Notes under the pieces: model-generated | Databases searched by the model: none | What the model was told of the DNA's origin: nothing | What the model saw: the letters and a program-made list of their open reading frames with translations, nothing else | Assembly: GCA_018829205.1 (NCBI GenBank) | Contig: JAHJUE010000001.1 | Span: 1-64,000, forward strand | Direction: 5' to 3' | Source: Bacteroidota bacterium | GTDB lineage: Bacteria; Bacteroidota; Ignavibacteria; Ignavibacteriales; Melioribacteraceae | DNA: 64,000 nucleotides | Part shown: in pieces, positions 53,432 through 62,205 of the stretch | Numbering within the stretch: position 1 is the first letter of the stretch | Layout of the letters: each line of letters starts with the position of its first letter | Position numbers and translations under genes: made by a program

Positions 53432-54558
53432 ACGCGCGTACAAGAGCAATAGCTAAAAAAGAGATAAAACAGCTTCTGCGCGATAAACGTATGATGTTTG
53501 TTCTATTATTTTTCCCCGTATTTTTATTGGCCATTTTCGGGTATGCGGTTAACTTCGACGTAAAACATATTCAGCTCGCCTATTATGATATGGATAAATC
53601 AGATATAAGCCGTGAGTTTATAAATTCTCTTTCAAGTTCCGAGTACTTTGATATCGTAAAAATAATTGAGCAAAACAATGAAATAAAGACAACTCTTGAT
53701 GAAAAAGACGCCCAGTGTGTTTTGGTAATTCCAAAAGATTTTTCGAAAGATTTATATGGAAAAAATGAGGAAGCGAAAGTTCAGTTTTTGATTGACGGCG
53801 TTGACGGCAACACAGCCGCGATAATAAAAAACTATGTAACGTCAGCAACTCAAACTTTTAACGCTGATTTTCAGAAAGAAATTTTAGCCGGTAACGGAGT
53901 TAAGCCGTATACCCCTGTTTCTTTACAACCCGTATTTATGTTTAATCCGGAATTGCAGTCCGCTAAGTTTTTAATTCCCGGTTTAATTGCTATGATACTG
54001 ATAATTACATCGGTTGTAAGTGTTTCGCTTTCTTTAGTGCGCGAAAAAGAAAGAGGAACAATAGAACAAATTAATGTTTCTTCCTTAAATACGTTTGAAC
54101 TGCTTATCGGTAAAGCAATGCCGTATATAATAATTGCTTTGATTGATGCCGTGTTTATTTTAATAGCCGGATATTTTCTTTTTGATGTAACCGTAAGCGG
54201 AAGTTATCTGCTTCTATTTATAAGCACATTAATTTTTATAATCGCATCCACAAGTTTGGGAATACTTATTTCCGTAATGGCGGAATCTCAGCAAGTTGCG
54301 TTTACCGTTGCTACGTTTGCTTCGCTTCTGCCTTCTTTAATCTTATCCGGATTTATTTTTCCAATAGAAGGCATGCCGGTTGTAATTCAGATTCTTACCA
54401 ATATTACTCCCGCAAAGTTTTATATAGTATGCCTGCGCGCTGTTATGCTCCGCGGAGTAGGACTGGAAGCCTTTTGGCAGCAGCTTGTTTATTTAACAAT
54501 GTTTATAATTTTCTTTTTGAGTTTGGCAACGTTGCTCAGAAGGAAGAAAAGTAATTAG
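53428..54558 (+). CDS. ABC-2-type efflux permease 1 (YbhS/YbhR-like)
   Basis: 376 residues. One membrane helix near the start (FVLLFFPVFLLAIFGYAVNF), a periplasmic domain of about 140 residues, then five helices from about residue 177 (FLIPGLIAMILIITSVVSV), with LVREKERGTIEQINVSSL, the typical cytoplasmic coupling segment. It pairs with permease 2. The ATG overlaps the ATPase 2 stop (ATGA). Confidence 0.92.
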   Translation: MNARTRAIAKKEIKQLLRDKRMMFVLLFFPVFLLAIFGYAVNFDVKHIQLAYYDMDKSDISREFINSLSSSEYFDIVKIIEQNNEIKTTLDEKDAQCVLVIPKDFSKDLYGKNEEAKVQFLIDGVDGNTAAIIKNYVTSATQTFNADFQKEILAGNGVKPYTPVSLQPVFMFNPELQSAKFLIPGLIAMILIITSVVSVSLSLVREKERGTIEQINVSSLNTFELLIGKAMPYIIIALIDAVFILIAGYFLFDVTVSGSYLLLFISTLIFIIASTSLGILISVMAESQQVAFTVATFASLLPSLILSGFIFPIEGMPVVIQILTNITPAKFYIVCLRAVMLRGVGLEAFWQQLVYLTMFIIFFLSLATLLRRKKSN

Positions 54559-54624
54559 GAATTCGGAGACAGAAGATAGTGGGATGCTTAATAATTCTTA
54601 TTAAAAAAAACCAAACGTGTTTGT

Positions 54625-54891
54625 ATGAAAAAGGCAAAAAACTTTACGGATTTGATGGTTTGGCAAAAAGCCAATCAATTTGTTTTAACTGTTTTAAAAT
54701 CAAGTGAAAGTATTATGGAATCGGAAACATGCGGATTAACTTCGCAAATAAGACGCGCCGCTGTTTCAATTGCCGTAAATATTGCGGAAGGATTCAAAAA
54801 GAAATACGCTTTAGATAAAATAAGATTCATGAATATCTCCCATATTCTATCACCTAAACAGAGTGAGTTATGCGAACTATTTTACACATAA
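54625..54891 (+). pseudogene. Truncated four-helix-bundle protein (S23/IVP family), copy 3
   Basis: The first 72 residues match the family (DLMVWQKANQFVLTVLKSSE, then TSQIRRAAVSIAVNIAEGFK, then LDKIRFMNIS). The last 16 (HILSPKQSELCELFYT) are unrelated, and the QGSLEELKYYL helix and everything beyond it are missing. The frame then runs into the start of permease 2 and overlaps it by 22 bases. A GGAGACAGAA motif shared with copy 2 lies upstream (54565-54574). This looks like an element whose right end was deleted. Confidence 0.78.
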
Positions 54892-56000
54892 TAAAAAAAG
54901 AGTTTCTGCAATTTAAACGCGATCCGAAAATGTTTGCGATGATTTTAGTTGCGCCGGTTGTTCAATTAATATTTCTGGGTTATGCCGCAAATCTTGACGT
55001 AGAAAAAGTTCATACCGCTATTTTTGATCAGGACAAATCGGAAACAAGCAGAAATTACATAGAAAAATTTCAGGGGTCCGGTTACTTTTCTTTCGATTAT
55101 TATGTAGATAATTATGATGAGCTGCAGGATAAAATTGATAACGGAAAAATTATTCTCGGATTGGTAATTAAAAAAGGATTTGAAGAAAAAATAATCAGAA
55201 GAGAGACTGCTAGTCTGCAGGCAATTTTCGACGGTTCGGACGGAAATACCGCCTCAATTGCAGCAGGATATGTGCAGTCCGTTACTGCGGATTTTTCGAA
55301 AAATATTATATCCGATTATTTAGATAAATCGGGAAGAAAAATAAAACCCGCGGGATCAGTTACTGCCGAAACTAGAGTATGGTATAACCCGGAGTTAAAA
55401 ACACGCATGTTTATGGTTCCCGGAATTGTAGGATTGTTATTAATGATAATTACTTTAATATTAACCTCGCTCGCGATTGTAAAAGAAAAAGAAATAGGAA
55501 CACTTGAGCAATTAATTGTTACCCCCATTAAACCTATTCAATTAATAATGGGTAAATTAATTCCGTTTGCAATTCTCGGTTTTGTATCGGTTATAATTAT
55601 TATTAATGCGATGGCTGTTATTTTTAATATCACCGTCAGAGGAAATATACTTTTATTATTCACCAGTACCTTTATTTATATACTTTCTACTTTGGGGCTT
55701 GGACTATTCGTTTCTACAATTTCAAAAACACAGCAGCAGGCTATGATGCTCGCTATATTCGTTGTAATGATGCCCATGGTTTATCTTTCCGGCTTCGCAT
55801 TTCCGATTGAAAACATGCCTGAATTAATTCAGTACACGACTTATATAATTCCGCTTAGGTATTTTATGACAATCATTCGCGGAATAATATTAAAAGGGGT
55901 CGGCATAGCGGAGTTGTGGCCCAATTTGTTGGCTTTGTTCTTTATAGGCACAAGTATTCTTGTTTTAAGCGCGCTTAGATTTAAGAAGAGATTGGAATAA
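54870..56000 (+). CDS. ABC-2-type efflux permease 2 (YbhR-like)
   Basis: 376 residues, parallel to permease 1: helix at about residues 20-40 (MFAMILVAPVVQLIFLGYAA), periplasmic domain, then five helices from about residue 177 (MFMVPGIVGLLLMIITLILT) with IVKEKEIGTLEQLIVTPI. The two permeases form the export channel of the tripartite pump, which by family should export drug-like or hydrophobic compounds. It is the last gene of the operon, with only six bases before the convergent protease gene. Confidence 0.92.
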   Translation: MRTILHIIKKEFLQFKRDPKMFAMILVAPVVQLIFLGYAANLDVEKVHTAIFDQDKSETSRNYIEKFQGSGYFSFDYYVDNYDELQDKIDNGKIILGLVIKKGFEEKIIRRETASLQAIFDGSDGNTASIAAGYVQSVTADFSKNIISDYLDKSGRKIKPAGSVTAETRVWYNPELKTRMFMVPGIVGLLLMIITLILTSLAIVKEKEIGTLEQLIVTPIKPIQLIMGKLIPFAILGFVSVIIIINAMAVIFNITVRGNILLLFTSTFIYILSTLGLGLFVSTISKTQQQAMMLAIFVVMMPMVYLSGFAFPIENMPELIQYTTYIIPLRYFMTIIRGIILKGVGIAELWPNLLALFFIGTSILVLSALRFKKRLE

Positions 56001-56006
56001 ATAATT

Positions 56007-57014
56007 TTATTTGCCGGCTGCCCGGCTGTTGAGTTCAATAAACTCCGCGATAATTTCAATAGGTATTACACGTGTTACACCGTACTTCATGGTTTTTTGT
56101 TGATCAACAAAAACCTCGCCTTTGTAGGGAAGCGCAGGATTAAAACTTTTGTTTCCGCTTTGTTGAGCTGGACGCAGAACAAATTCTGAATCAGCCGGAA
56201 TTGAACGCACCAAACCAACCAGCTCAAAATTAGGTACTCCGTCGCGAATCGCCAAAACTATTCCTCCGCTGAAGCCGCGGTTAAAAACTGCGTCAATTAA
56301 AAATGTTCCGCTGCCGTCCAAATTGGGACTGCTTACAATACCTTTTGAAATCATTTTTTGTCCAAGCGGATATCCGAACGCATAAACAAACGAACCCCAC
56401 TCAAGCTCCTTGGCTTTTCCTTTGGGATATTCAAGCGCAGGAAAATTATAGTTTTTGTTTGCCGGATAATTTTTTCCAATAAGAGCCAAATCGTTTTTTT
56501 TATCGATTGAAATTATTTCTACTTTTCCTCCTTCGGGAAAATCGGGAATAAAGTTCGATTGATCTGCTTTTATCGAGATCGATTCTATAAATAAAGTATT
56601 GTTCCCCGATTCATTTAAGAAATATGTAATTATTGTGTCTGGAAAGTCAATTATATGCGCGCACGTAAGCAGCACAACTTGATCTATTGTTGAACTTATT
56701 ATTGTCGCCGTACCGGATGCGGGCTGATGGTAATTTGTTTTTTTATAAGCTTTATTAATTACATTTTTTTGAGAAAGGTCTGAAACAGTTATTTTACTGC
56801 TTTCATCAAAAAAATAACTTGTGTAAAACACAAGTACGTTTATCATTTTTATAGAATGACTTATTTCTTCGAGCTGTTTTGAACTGCTTTTATAAGGGAA
56901 CTCGCTGTCATATTTGCCGTCGTTTAATGTGGGGTATGCAGTTTCGTATATTTTTGAAGTTGAAGAACAAGATGCAAAAACAAAAATAAATAATACTATG
57001 AATATTGTTTTCAC
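56007..57014 (-). CDS. Trypsin-like serine protease lipoprotein
   Basis: 335 residues with a lipoprotein signal (FIVLFIFVFASC, Cys16). The triad is seen as H120 (LLTCAHIID), D175 (KKNDLALIG) and S249 (RGFSGGIV), in the S1 order. No PDZ domain follows, so it is not a DegP type. Insertions between the triad elements are unlike common S1C proteases; the exact subfamily was not recognised. Membrane-anchored and transcribed alone on the minus strand. Confidence 0.8.
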   Translation of the reverse strand: MKTIFIVLFIFVFASCSSTSKIYETAYPTLNDGKYDSEFPYKSSSKQLEEISHSIKMINVLVFYTSYFFDESSKITVSDLSQKNVINKAYKKTNYHQPASGTATIISSTIDQVVLLTCAHIIDFPDTIITYFLNESGNNTLFIESISIKADQSNFIPDFPEGGKVEIISIDKKNDLALIGKNYPANKNYNFPALEYPKGKAKELEWGSFVYAFGYPLGQKMISKGIVSSPNLDGSGTFLIDAVFNRGFSGGIVLAIRDGVPNFELVGLVRSIPADSEFVLRPAQQSGNKSFNPALPYKGEVFVDQQKTMKYGVTRVIPIEIIAEFIELNSRAAGK

Positions 57015-57211
57015 GTTTTCCCCTTATTTGGGTTTAATGATTGTTAATACAGTTTTATATTTATTGGACAAATTACTCTAATTAAAATTTAAAAATACGG
57101 CTTATTTCAAAAAAAGAAGAAGTACATATTTGGGTTATTTTCATTTCGGTTTCATTCCATTAAAATGGCTTTATCACATAAATCATTTATCAAAACAAAT
57201 AAGGAACCTAT

Positions 57212-59023
57212 ATGTTGACGATTAAAAATATAAAATTGTTCCTTGCCGCGGAAATATTGTTTGTAATAAATATATATGCTCAATCCTTTACACAAGTTAC
57301 CGATATCACCAACCCAATTGTAACAGCATCGGCTCCGGCCGGTTATGTTGGAATAAGCTGGATTGATTACGATAACGACAATAATCTCGACTTATTCATT
57401 AACAACAATATATTATTTAAAAATTCCGGCGGCGGAAATTTTACCAAGATTTCAACTGATATCGGTTCAGGTCAGATTCTTGGAACGGGTAATGCAGGAA
57501 ACAGCTGGGCGGATTTTGATAACGACGGCGATCTTGATGTTTACATTTGCAGCTCCACGTCATTTTTATATAGAAACGACGGCGGAAATATTTTCACAAA
57601 GATCACAACCGGGGAAATCGGAAACGGATCTGCAAATCGCGGCTGGGCTTGCGCATGGGGCGACTATGACAGCGACGGCTTTGTTGATTTGGTTATAACT
57701 CACCCGGCGGGATTTGTCGGACTGCCTGCCTTGAATAACAATTTATTAAAAAATGATAGAACCGGAAACTTCACCAGAATAACATCAACCGATGTAACAA
57801 AAGAGTTTCAACCTTTTACGGTTGCTTCCTGGTCAGATTATGATAATGACAATGATCTGGATTTATTTATAGGTACCGGTCCGGCAAACGGCGTTTCTGC
57901 TGCCGACTTTATTTTTCAAAACGAGCTTGCCGAAACCGGAAATGCAAATCTTAAGAAAATTAATTCGGGTCCACTGGCAACAACATTGCGTGACGGGCAG
58001 GTTTGGAATTGGATTGATTACGACAATGACGGCGATCTCGATGTTTATATAACTAATTGGGGGGGGGCTCACTTTCCGGCAGGTTTACCAAATGATTTAT
58101 ATAGAAATGACGGCGGCACATTTGCGAAAATTACAAACCAAACAATTGCGCTCGATAGAAAAGTTTCGCTGGCTTCAATTTGGGAAGATTTTGATAATGA
58201 CGGTGATTTGGATTGTTACGTAGCAAATGATGTTAATGGATTGGACTCTTATTACAGAAATGCCGGAAACGGTACATTCGGGTCAATTGTTAATCTCAGC
58301 ATTTTATCCTCACAGAGTAAAAGATCTGCTTCGGCCGGCGACTATGATAATGACGGCAGGGTTGATCTTGTAACAATTGGACCGTCTTCAATTTCTTTAT
58401 TCCATAACGATACCGAAAACTCAAATAACTGGATTAGTTTTTCGCTTGAAGGGAAAGTCTCAAACCGATCGGCAATCGGCGCCAAAATAAGAGTTAAGGC
58501 TAATATCGGAGGAAATTCATATTGGCAGATGAGAGAAATTTCTGCCCAAAATAGTTTTAATTCTCAAAATGATTTACGCGCGCATTTCGGTCTTGGTGAT
58601 GCTATCCAAATAGATTCGATAAAGGTAGAGTGGCCTTCGGGAAATATAGATATTGAAGTTAATATTGCCGCAAATAATTTCTATAAATTTACCGAGGGTG
58701 AGGGTGTCGGGTCTGCAACAAACACAAATGATAACGAAATAATTGCTCCTTCCGGGTTTTCGCTCGCACAAAATTATCCCAATCCATTTAATCCGTCCAC
58801 GACAATAACATTTTCGATTCCTCTTGGTTCGTCAAATCTGAATGTTTTATTGGTTGTGTATGATATTCTTGGAAATAAAATAGCCGTTTTACAAGATGAG
58901 CAAAAATCTCAAGGTACATATAATGTAAAATTTGATTCCGGAAATTTAAGCAGCGGAGTTTATTTAATTAAATTTACAGCCGGACGATTCAGTCAAACCA
59001 GAAAGATGGTGCTGCTGCGCTGA
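57212..59023 (+). CDS. Secreted FG-GAP/ASPIC-UnbV protein with type IX sorting domain
   Basis: 603 residues with a signal peptide (residues about 1-22, ending IYAQ). Seven VCBS-type repeats are visible (DYDNDNNLDLFI, DFDNDGDLDVYI, DYDSDGFVDLVI, DYDNDNDLDLFIG, DYDNDGDLDVYI, DFDNDGDLDCYV, DYDNDGRVDLVT). An ASPIC/UnbV domain (RSAIGAKIRVKANIGG, then LRAHFGLGDAIQIDSIKVEW) covers about 405-500. The C-terminal type IX sorting domain begins NYPNPFNPSTTITF and ends RKMVLLR. Surface-exposed or secreted; ligand unknown. Confidence 0.9.
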   Translation: MLTIKNIKLFLAAEILFVINIYAQSFTQVTDITNPIVTASAPAGYVGISWIDYDNDNNLDLFINNNILFKNSGGGNFTKISTDIGSGQILGTGNAGNSWADFDNDGDLDVYICSSTSFLYRNDGGNIFTKITTGEIGNGSANRGWACAWGDYDSDGFVDLVITHPAGFVGLPALNNNLLKNDRTGNFTRITSTDVTKEFQPFTVASWSDYDNDNDLDLFIGTGPANGVSAADFIFQNELAETGNANLKKINSGPLATTLRDGQVWNWIDYDNDGDLDVYITNWGGAHFPAGLPNDLYRNDGGTFAKITNQTIALDRKVSLASIWEDFDNDGDLDCYVANDVNGLDSYYRNAGNGTFGSIVNLSILSSQSKRSASAGDYDNDGRVDLVTIGPSSISLFHNDTENSNNWISFSLEGKVSNRSAIGAKIRVKANIGGNSYWQMREISAQNSFNSQNDLRAHFGLGDAIQIDSIKVEWPSGNIDIEVNIAANNFYKFTEGEGVGSATNTNDNEIIAPSGFSLAQNYPNPFNPSTTITFSIPLGSSNLNVLLVVYDILGNKIAVLQDEQKSQGTYNVKFDSGNLSSGVYLIKFTAGRFSQTRKMVLLR

Positions 59024-59042
59024 TATATGTTTTTATGATAGA

Positions 59043-59079
59043 GCAGCGGGCTAATGAGAACATACTGCGCGCCCGCTGC
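59043..59079. terminator. GC-rich hairpin between convergent genes
   Basis: GCAGCGGGC (59043-59051) and GCCCGCTGC (59071-59079) form a perfect 9-base-pair stem between the UnbV gene and the convergent permease gene. No strong T run follows, so it is a candidate bidirectional terminator. Confidence 0.6.
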
Positions 59080-59113
59080 ATTAAATTATCTTGTTACTTT
59101 AAAAGTAAACATA

Positions 59114-61732
59114 TCATTCATATTTTAATGCTTCAACCGGGTTGGAATATGCCGCTTTTACCGATTGAAAACTTACCGTTATAAGTGTGATTATTAAAGC
59201 TGCTAATCCGGCAGCGGCAAACATCCACCATTCAATACTTACTCTATAAGCAAAACCCTGCAGCCAGCCGTTCATAAAATACCAAGCTACAGGCCATGCT
59301 ATTAAATTCGCAAACAATACATTTATCGTAAATTCTTTCGAAATAATTGTCAATATATTTGAAACCGACGCTCCTAAAACTTTTCTTACTCCTATCTCTT
59401 TTGTTTTTTGAATTGTAACAAATGAAACCAACCCTATTAACCCGAGACAGCCGATTAAAATTGCAAGCACTGCAAATACTTTAATTATATTAAAAAAGTT
59501 TTCTTCAACACTGTAAAGATTGTTTATATATTCTTCCAAGTAATTAAAATTAAATGTGTAGTCGGGAAATAGATCCTCCCATGCCGATTTCATATAATCA
59601 ATCACGGCTTTATCGTCCAGCGTTTTTATTTTAACCTGCGCCTGCATAAAAAATTTCTGATACATATTTGATAGCGCAACGGATTTTATTTCACTTTGCA
59701 GAGATGCGGTATGAAAATCTTTTACAACACCCTGAACTTGACCGACAACCCGGCTGAATTTAAATTTTTGACCGACTGCTTTTTCGGGATCCGTAATGCC
59801 AAGTTTCTTCATCATCGTTTCATTAATTACGAATTTATAAACTGTATCTCCTTCACCGTGCTCTTTAAACGGTTCGCCGGCTAATAATTTTAAGCCGAAT
59901 GTTTTAATATAATTTTCATCTACGGGTTTCAGCCATACATTAAATCTTTCTTCTCCTTCTTCAGGAATTTTAGAAAAGAATGTATTTACGACCAAATCCG
60001 ACAAGGGCGCGCCTCCGGATAATGATACATCCGAAATATTTGTGTTTTGAAGAAGTTTGTTTTTATACACCTTAAATTTAGATACATCATTTATATCCGG
60101 CAGATCAACAGTTACTATTTTCTGTTTGTTAAATCCAAGATCCTTGTTTTTAACGTATTCCAATTGATATGAAACTATAATAGTGCTTACAATTAATATC
60201 TGCGAAATTACAAATTGAAATACTACCAATCCGTTTCTAAGAGAAAAAACACCTGTTTTTTTACCAGTAATTTTATTTCGAAATGCTTCAATTGGATTAA
60301 AACGGGACAAAATTATTGACGGATAGAATCCTGTTAATAGGTTAACAATTATAAAAACTCCGAGCAAATAAAAACCTATTTCCCAACTATCGAATAAACT
60401 AAGCTCGGAATTATTACCCAGGTAATTTCCGGCATATGGCATAAGAAGATTCGCAAGTAAAACTGAAATTAAAAAAGAACACAGCGTATAAACAAAGGTC
60501 TCCCCCATAAATTGTCGGAATAATTGATTTCTGTTTGCGCCAATTACTTTTCGCATTCCGACTTCTTTCGCTCTTTTTATTGACTGCGCAATTGATAGAT
60601 TTATAAAATTTATACTCGCAATTAATAGCGTAAGCAATCCTACAATTGAAAATATTACTATCGTCTCCATGCTGGTTGTATAATTTAAACTGTCTGCGCC
60701 GTATTCCGTATTAACATGAATCTCTTTCAGCGGCTGAAAAACATATTTGCTTCGTTCTACAATTTCCGGAGGAAAATTCTTTTTCATAAATTCAGGAAGC
60801 TGTTTTTCTATTGACTCTATATTTGTGTTTTCCGGAAGTAAAATATATGTGCGGCTGCCCGAATGCAGTTGTCCCCAGCTATCTAAATCAATTCCCGCGA
60901 ATTCATTTGTTAACGCATAAATTGAAGCGAACATTTGAACAGGCAGACTTGAATTCTGTGGAGGATCTTTAATAACTCCGGCGACATTAAAAACAAGCTG
61001 TTTGTTCAAAGTAAATGTTTTACCCAAAGGAGATTCATCACCAAATAGTTTATTTGCCGTCGTTTCTGTTAGTACCGCATCACCCGGATTTTTAAACATG
61101 CCATCCGGACTGCCAAGTACAAACTCATAATCAAAAACATTGAAAAAACTTGTGTCTGCAAAAATTATATCATCCTGGGAAAATGTTTTTTCATCAACCT
61201 CCAGCTGAACTCCGGTCTGCACAAAAACATGCGTAACAGCTTCAAGCTGAGGGAAGTCATTCCGGATTGTATTTGCCAGAGGAAAACGAGTGCATGATTC
61301 TTTTGAAATTCCGTCGGGTGTTTTTGAATTACTATTTATTCTATAAATTTGATCGGCTTTGGAATGAAATGAATCGAAACTTAATTCGTATTTAACAAAA
61401 AGAAATATTATTAAGCAGCATGTTAAACCAATTGACAGTCCGAAGATATTTATAAAAGAATAAACCTTATTCTTTATAATATTTCTATACGCAATTTTTA
61501 TATAACTTTTTAGCATAGATAAACTCCAAAATAAATTGTCCGTTAAAATAGGAGGGAGTGAAATAATTACTTGAAACAGAAGCCATGTTTCAGCCGCAAA
61601 TTTTCCATTTTTTGTTTTTTTATTTAAATAAACTTCTTCAAGATCGCCGGATAAAAAATAGAAATCATAATTATCCATAAATGATTTTAAAAGAAGACGT
61701 GTAAACCACCATATTTTAGAATTTCCACTCAT
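59114..61732 (-). CDS. MacB/FtsX-type ABC permease with N-terminal permease prefix domain
   Basis: 872 residues. The first 85 (FTRLLLKSFMDNYDFYFLSG, then EEVYLNKKTKNGKFAAETW) are the 'permease prefix' region of Bacteroidetes-type proteins that pair with a PadR regulator. Two FtsX-like permease domains follow, each with a long periplasmic MacB-type domain and the AIKRAKEVGMRKVIGANR and TKEIGVRKVLGASVSNIL motifs next to membrane helices; it ends SNPVEALKYE. It is a membrane partner of an ABC exporter, but no ATPase gene is adjacent. It overlaps the PadR gene (TAATG-type junction at 61732). Confidence 0.88.
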   Translation of the reverse strand: MSGNSKIWWFTRLLLKSFMDNYDFYFLSGDLEEVYLNKKTKNGKFAAETWLLFQVIISLPPILTDNLFWSLSMLKSYIKIAYRNIIKNKVYSFINIFGLSIGLTCCLIIFLFVKYELSFDSFHSKADQIYRINSNSKTPDGISKESCTRFPLANTIRNDFPQLEAVTHVFVQTGVQLEVDEKTFSQDDIIFADTSFFNVFDYEFVLGSPDGMFKNPGDAVLTETTANKLFGDESPLGKTFTLNKQLVFNVAGVIKDPPQNSSLPVQMFASIYALTNEFAGIDLDSWGQLHSGSRTYILLPENTNIESIEKQLPEFMKKNFPPEIVERSKYVFQPLKEIHVNTEYGADSLNYTTSMETIVIFSIVGLLTLLIASINFINLSIAQSIKRAKEVGMRKVIGANRNQLFRQFMGETFVYTLCSFLISVLLANLLMPYAGNYLGNNSELSLFDSWEIGFYLLGVFIIVNLLTGFYPSIILSRFNPIEAFRNKITGKKTGVFSLRNGLVVFQFVISQILIVSTIIVSYQLEYVKNKDLGFNKQKIVTVDLPDINDVSKFKVYKNKLLQNTNISDVSLSGGAPLSDLVVNTFFSKIPEEGEERFNVWLKPVDENYIKTFGLKLLAGEPFKEHGEGDTVYKFVINETMMKKLGITDPEKAVGQKFKFSRVVGQVQGVVKDFHTASLQSEIKSVALSNMYQKFFMQAQVKIKTLDDKAVIDYMKSAWEDLFPDYTFNFNYLEEYINNLYSVEENFFNIIKVFAVLAILIGCLGLIGLVSFVTIQKTKEIGVRKVLGASVSNILTIISKEFTINVLFANLIAWPVAWYFMNGWLQGFAYRVSIEWWMFAAAGLAALIITLITVSFQSVKAAYSNPVEALKYE

Positions 61733-62073
61733 TAATTAAGCTCTGAAAAATTAACCCACATTGCGCTGTTTACTTTTTCGATTTCTTTAAGAGCGGCAAC
61801 GCCTACTTTGGTAATTTCGTAAAACTTTATTGCTTTGCCGCCGCGTTTGGCTGTTGCTTCGCCGACATAATGTTTTATTAATTCCGCGTGTTCCAACCTG
61901 CGCAGCAAAACATGAAGCGTTCCGAATGAAAGTGAATTAGCGGCCTGTTTTTCCAAATATTCCTGAATTGTGACCAGGTATGCGTTTTCTTTTAAATTAA
62001 GAATTGCGAGAAGAACAAACTCTTCTAGTTTGGTTAAAGTCTTCAATTTTGCCCCTTTTCCTATTTCTTTCAA
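61732..62073 (-). CDS. PadR-family transcriptional regulator
   Basis: 113 residues. Winged-helix PadR fold: LEEFVLLAILNLKENAYLVT, then SFGTLHVLLRRLEHAELI recognition helix, then KAIKFYEITKVGVAAL wing. These small regulators commonly sense drugs or antimicrobial peptides and control neighbouring export genes. It lies directly before the prefix-domain permease with a one-base overlap and after the second permease gene, so it should regulate one or both. The operator was not identified in the 132 bases upstream. Confidence 0.9.
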   Translation of the reverse strand: MKEIGKGAKLKTLTKLEEFVLLAILNLKENAYLVTIQEYLEKQAANSLSFGTLHVLLRRLEHAELIKHYVGEATAKRGGKAIKFYEITKVGVAALKEIEKVNSAMWVNFSELN

Positions 62074-62205
62074 ATATACAAACTAATAGACGTGCATTTC
62101 TTTCGAAAGTTCAAAGAAATGGATAAATTTTTACGGAGAGATATTTTCACGAATGAAAACCCGGAGAAACTTATTAATACCCCGGTAAAAATTTGTGAAT
62201 TTTTG

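Noticed and set aside
49362-54891. Diversity-generating retroelement, because four-helix-bundle proteins resemble Avd
   Set aside because: No reverse transcriptase, template repeat or variable repeat was found.
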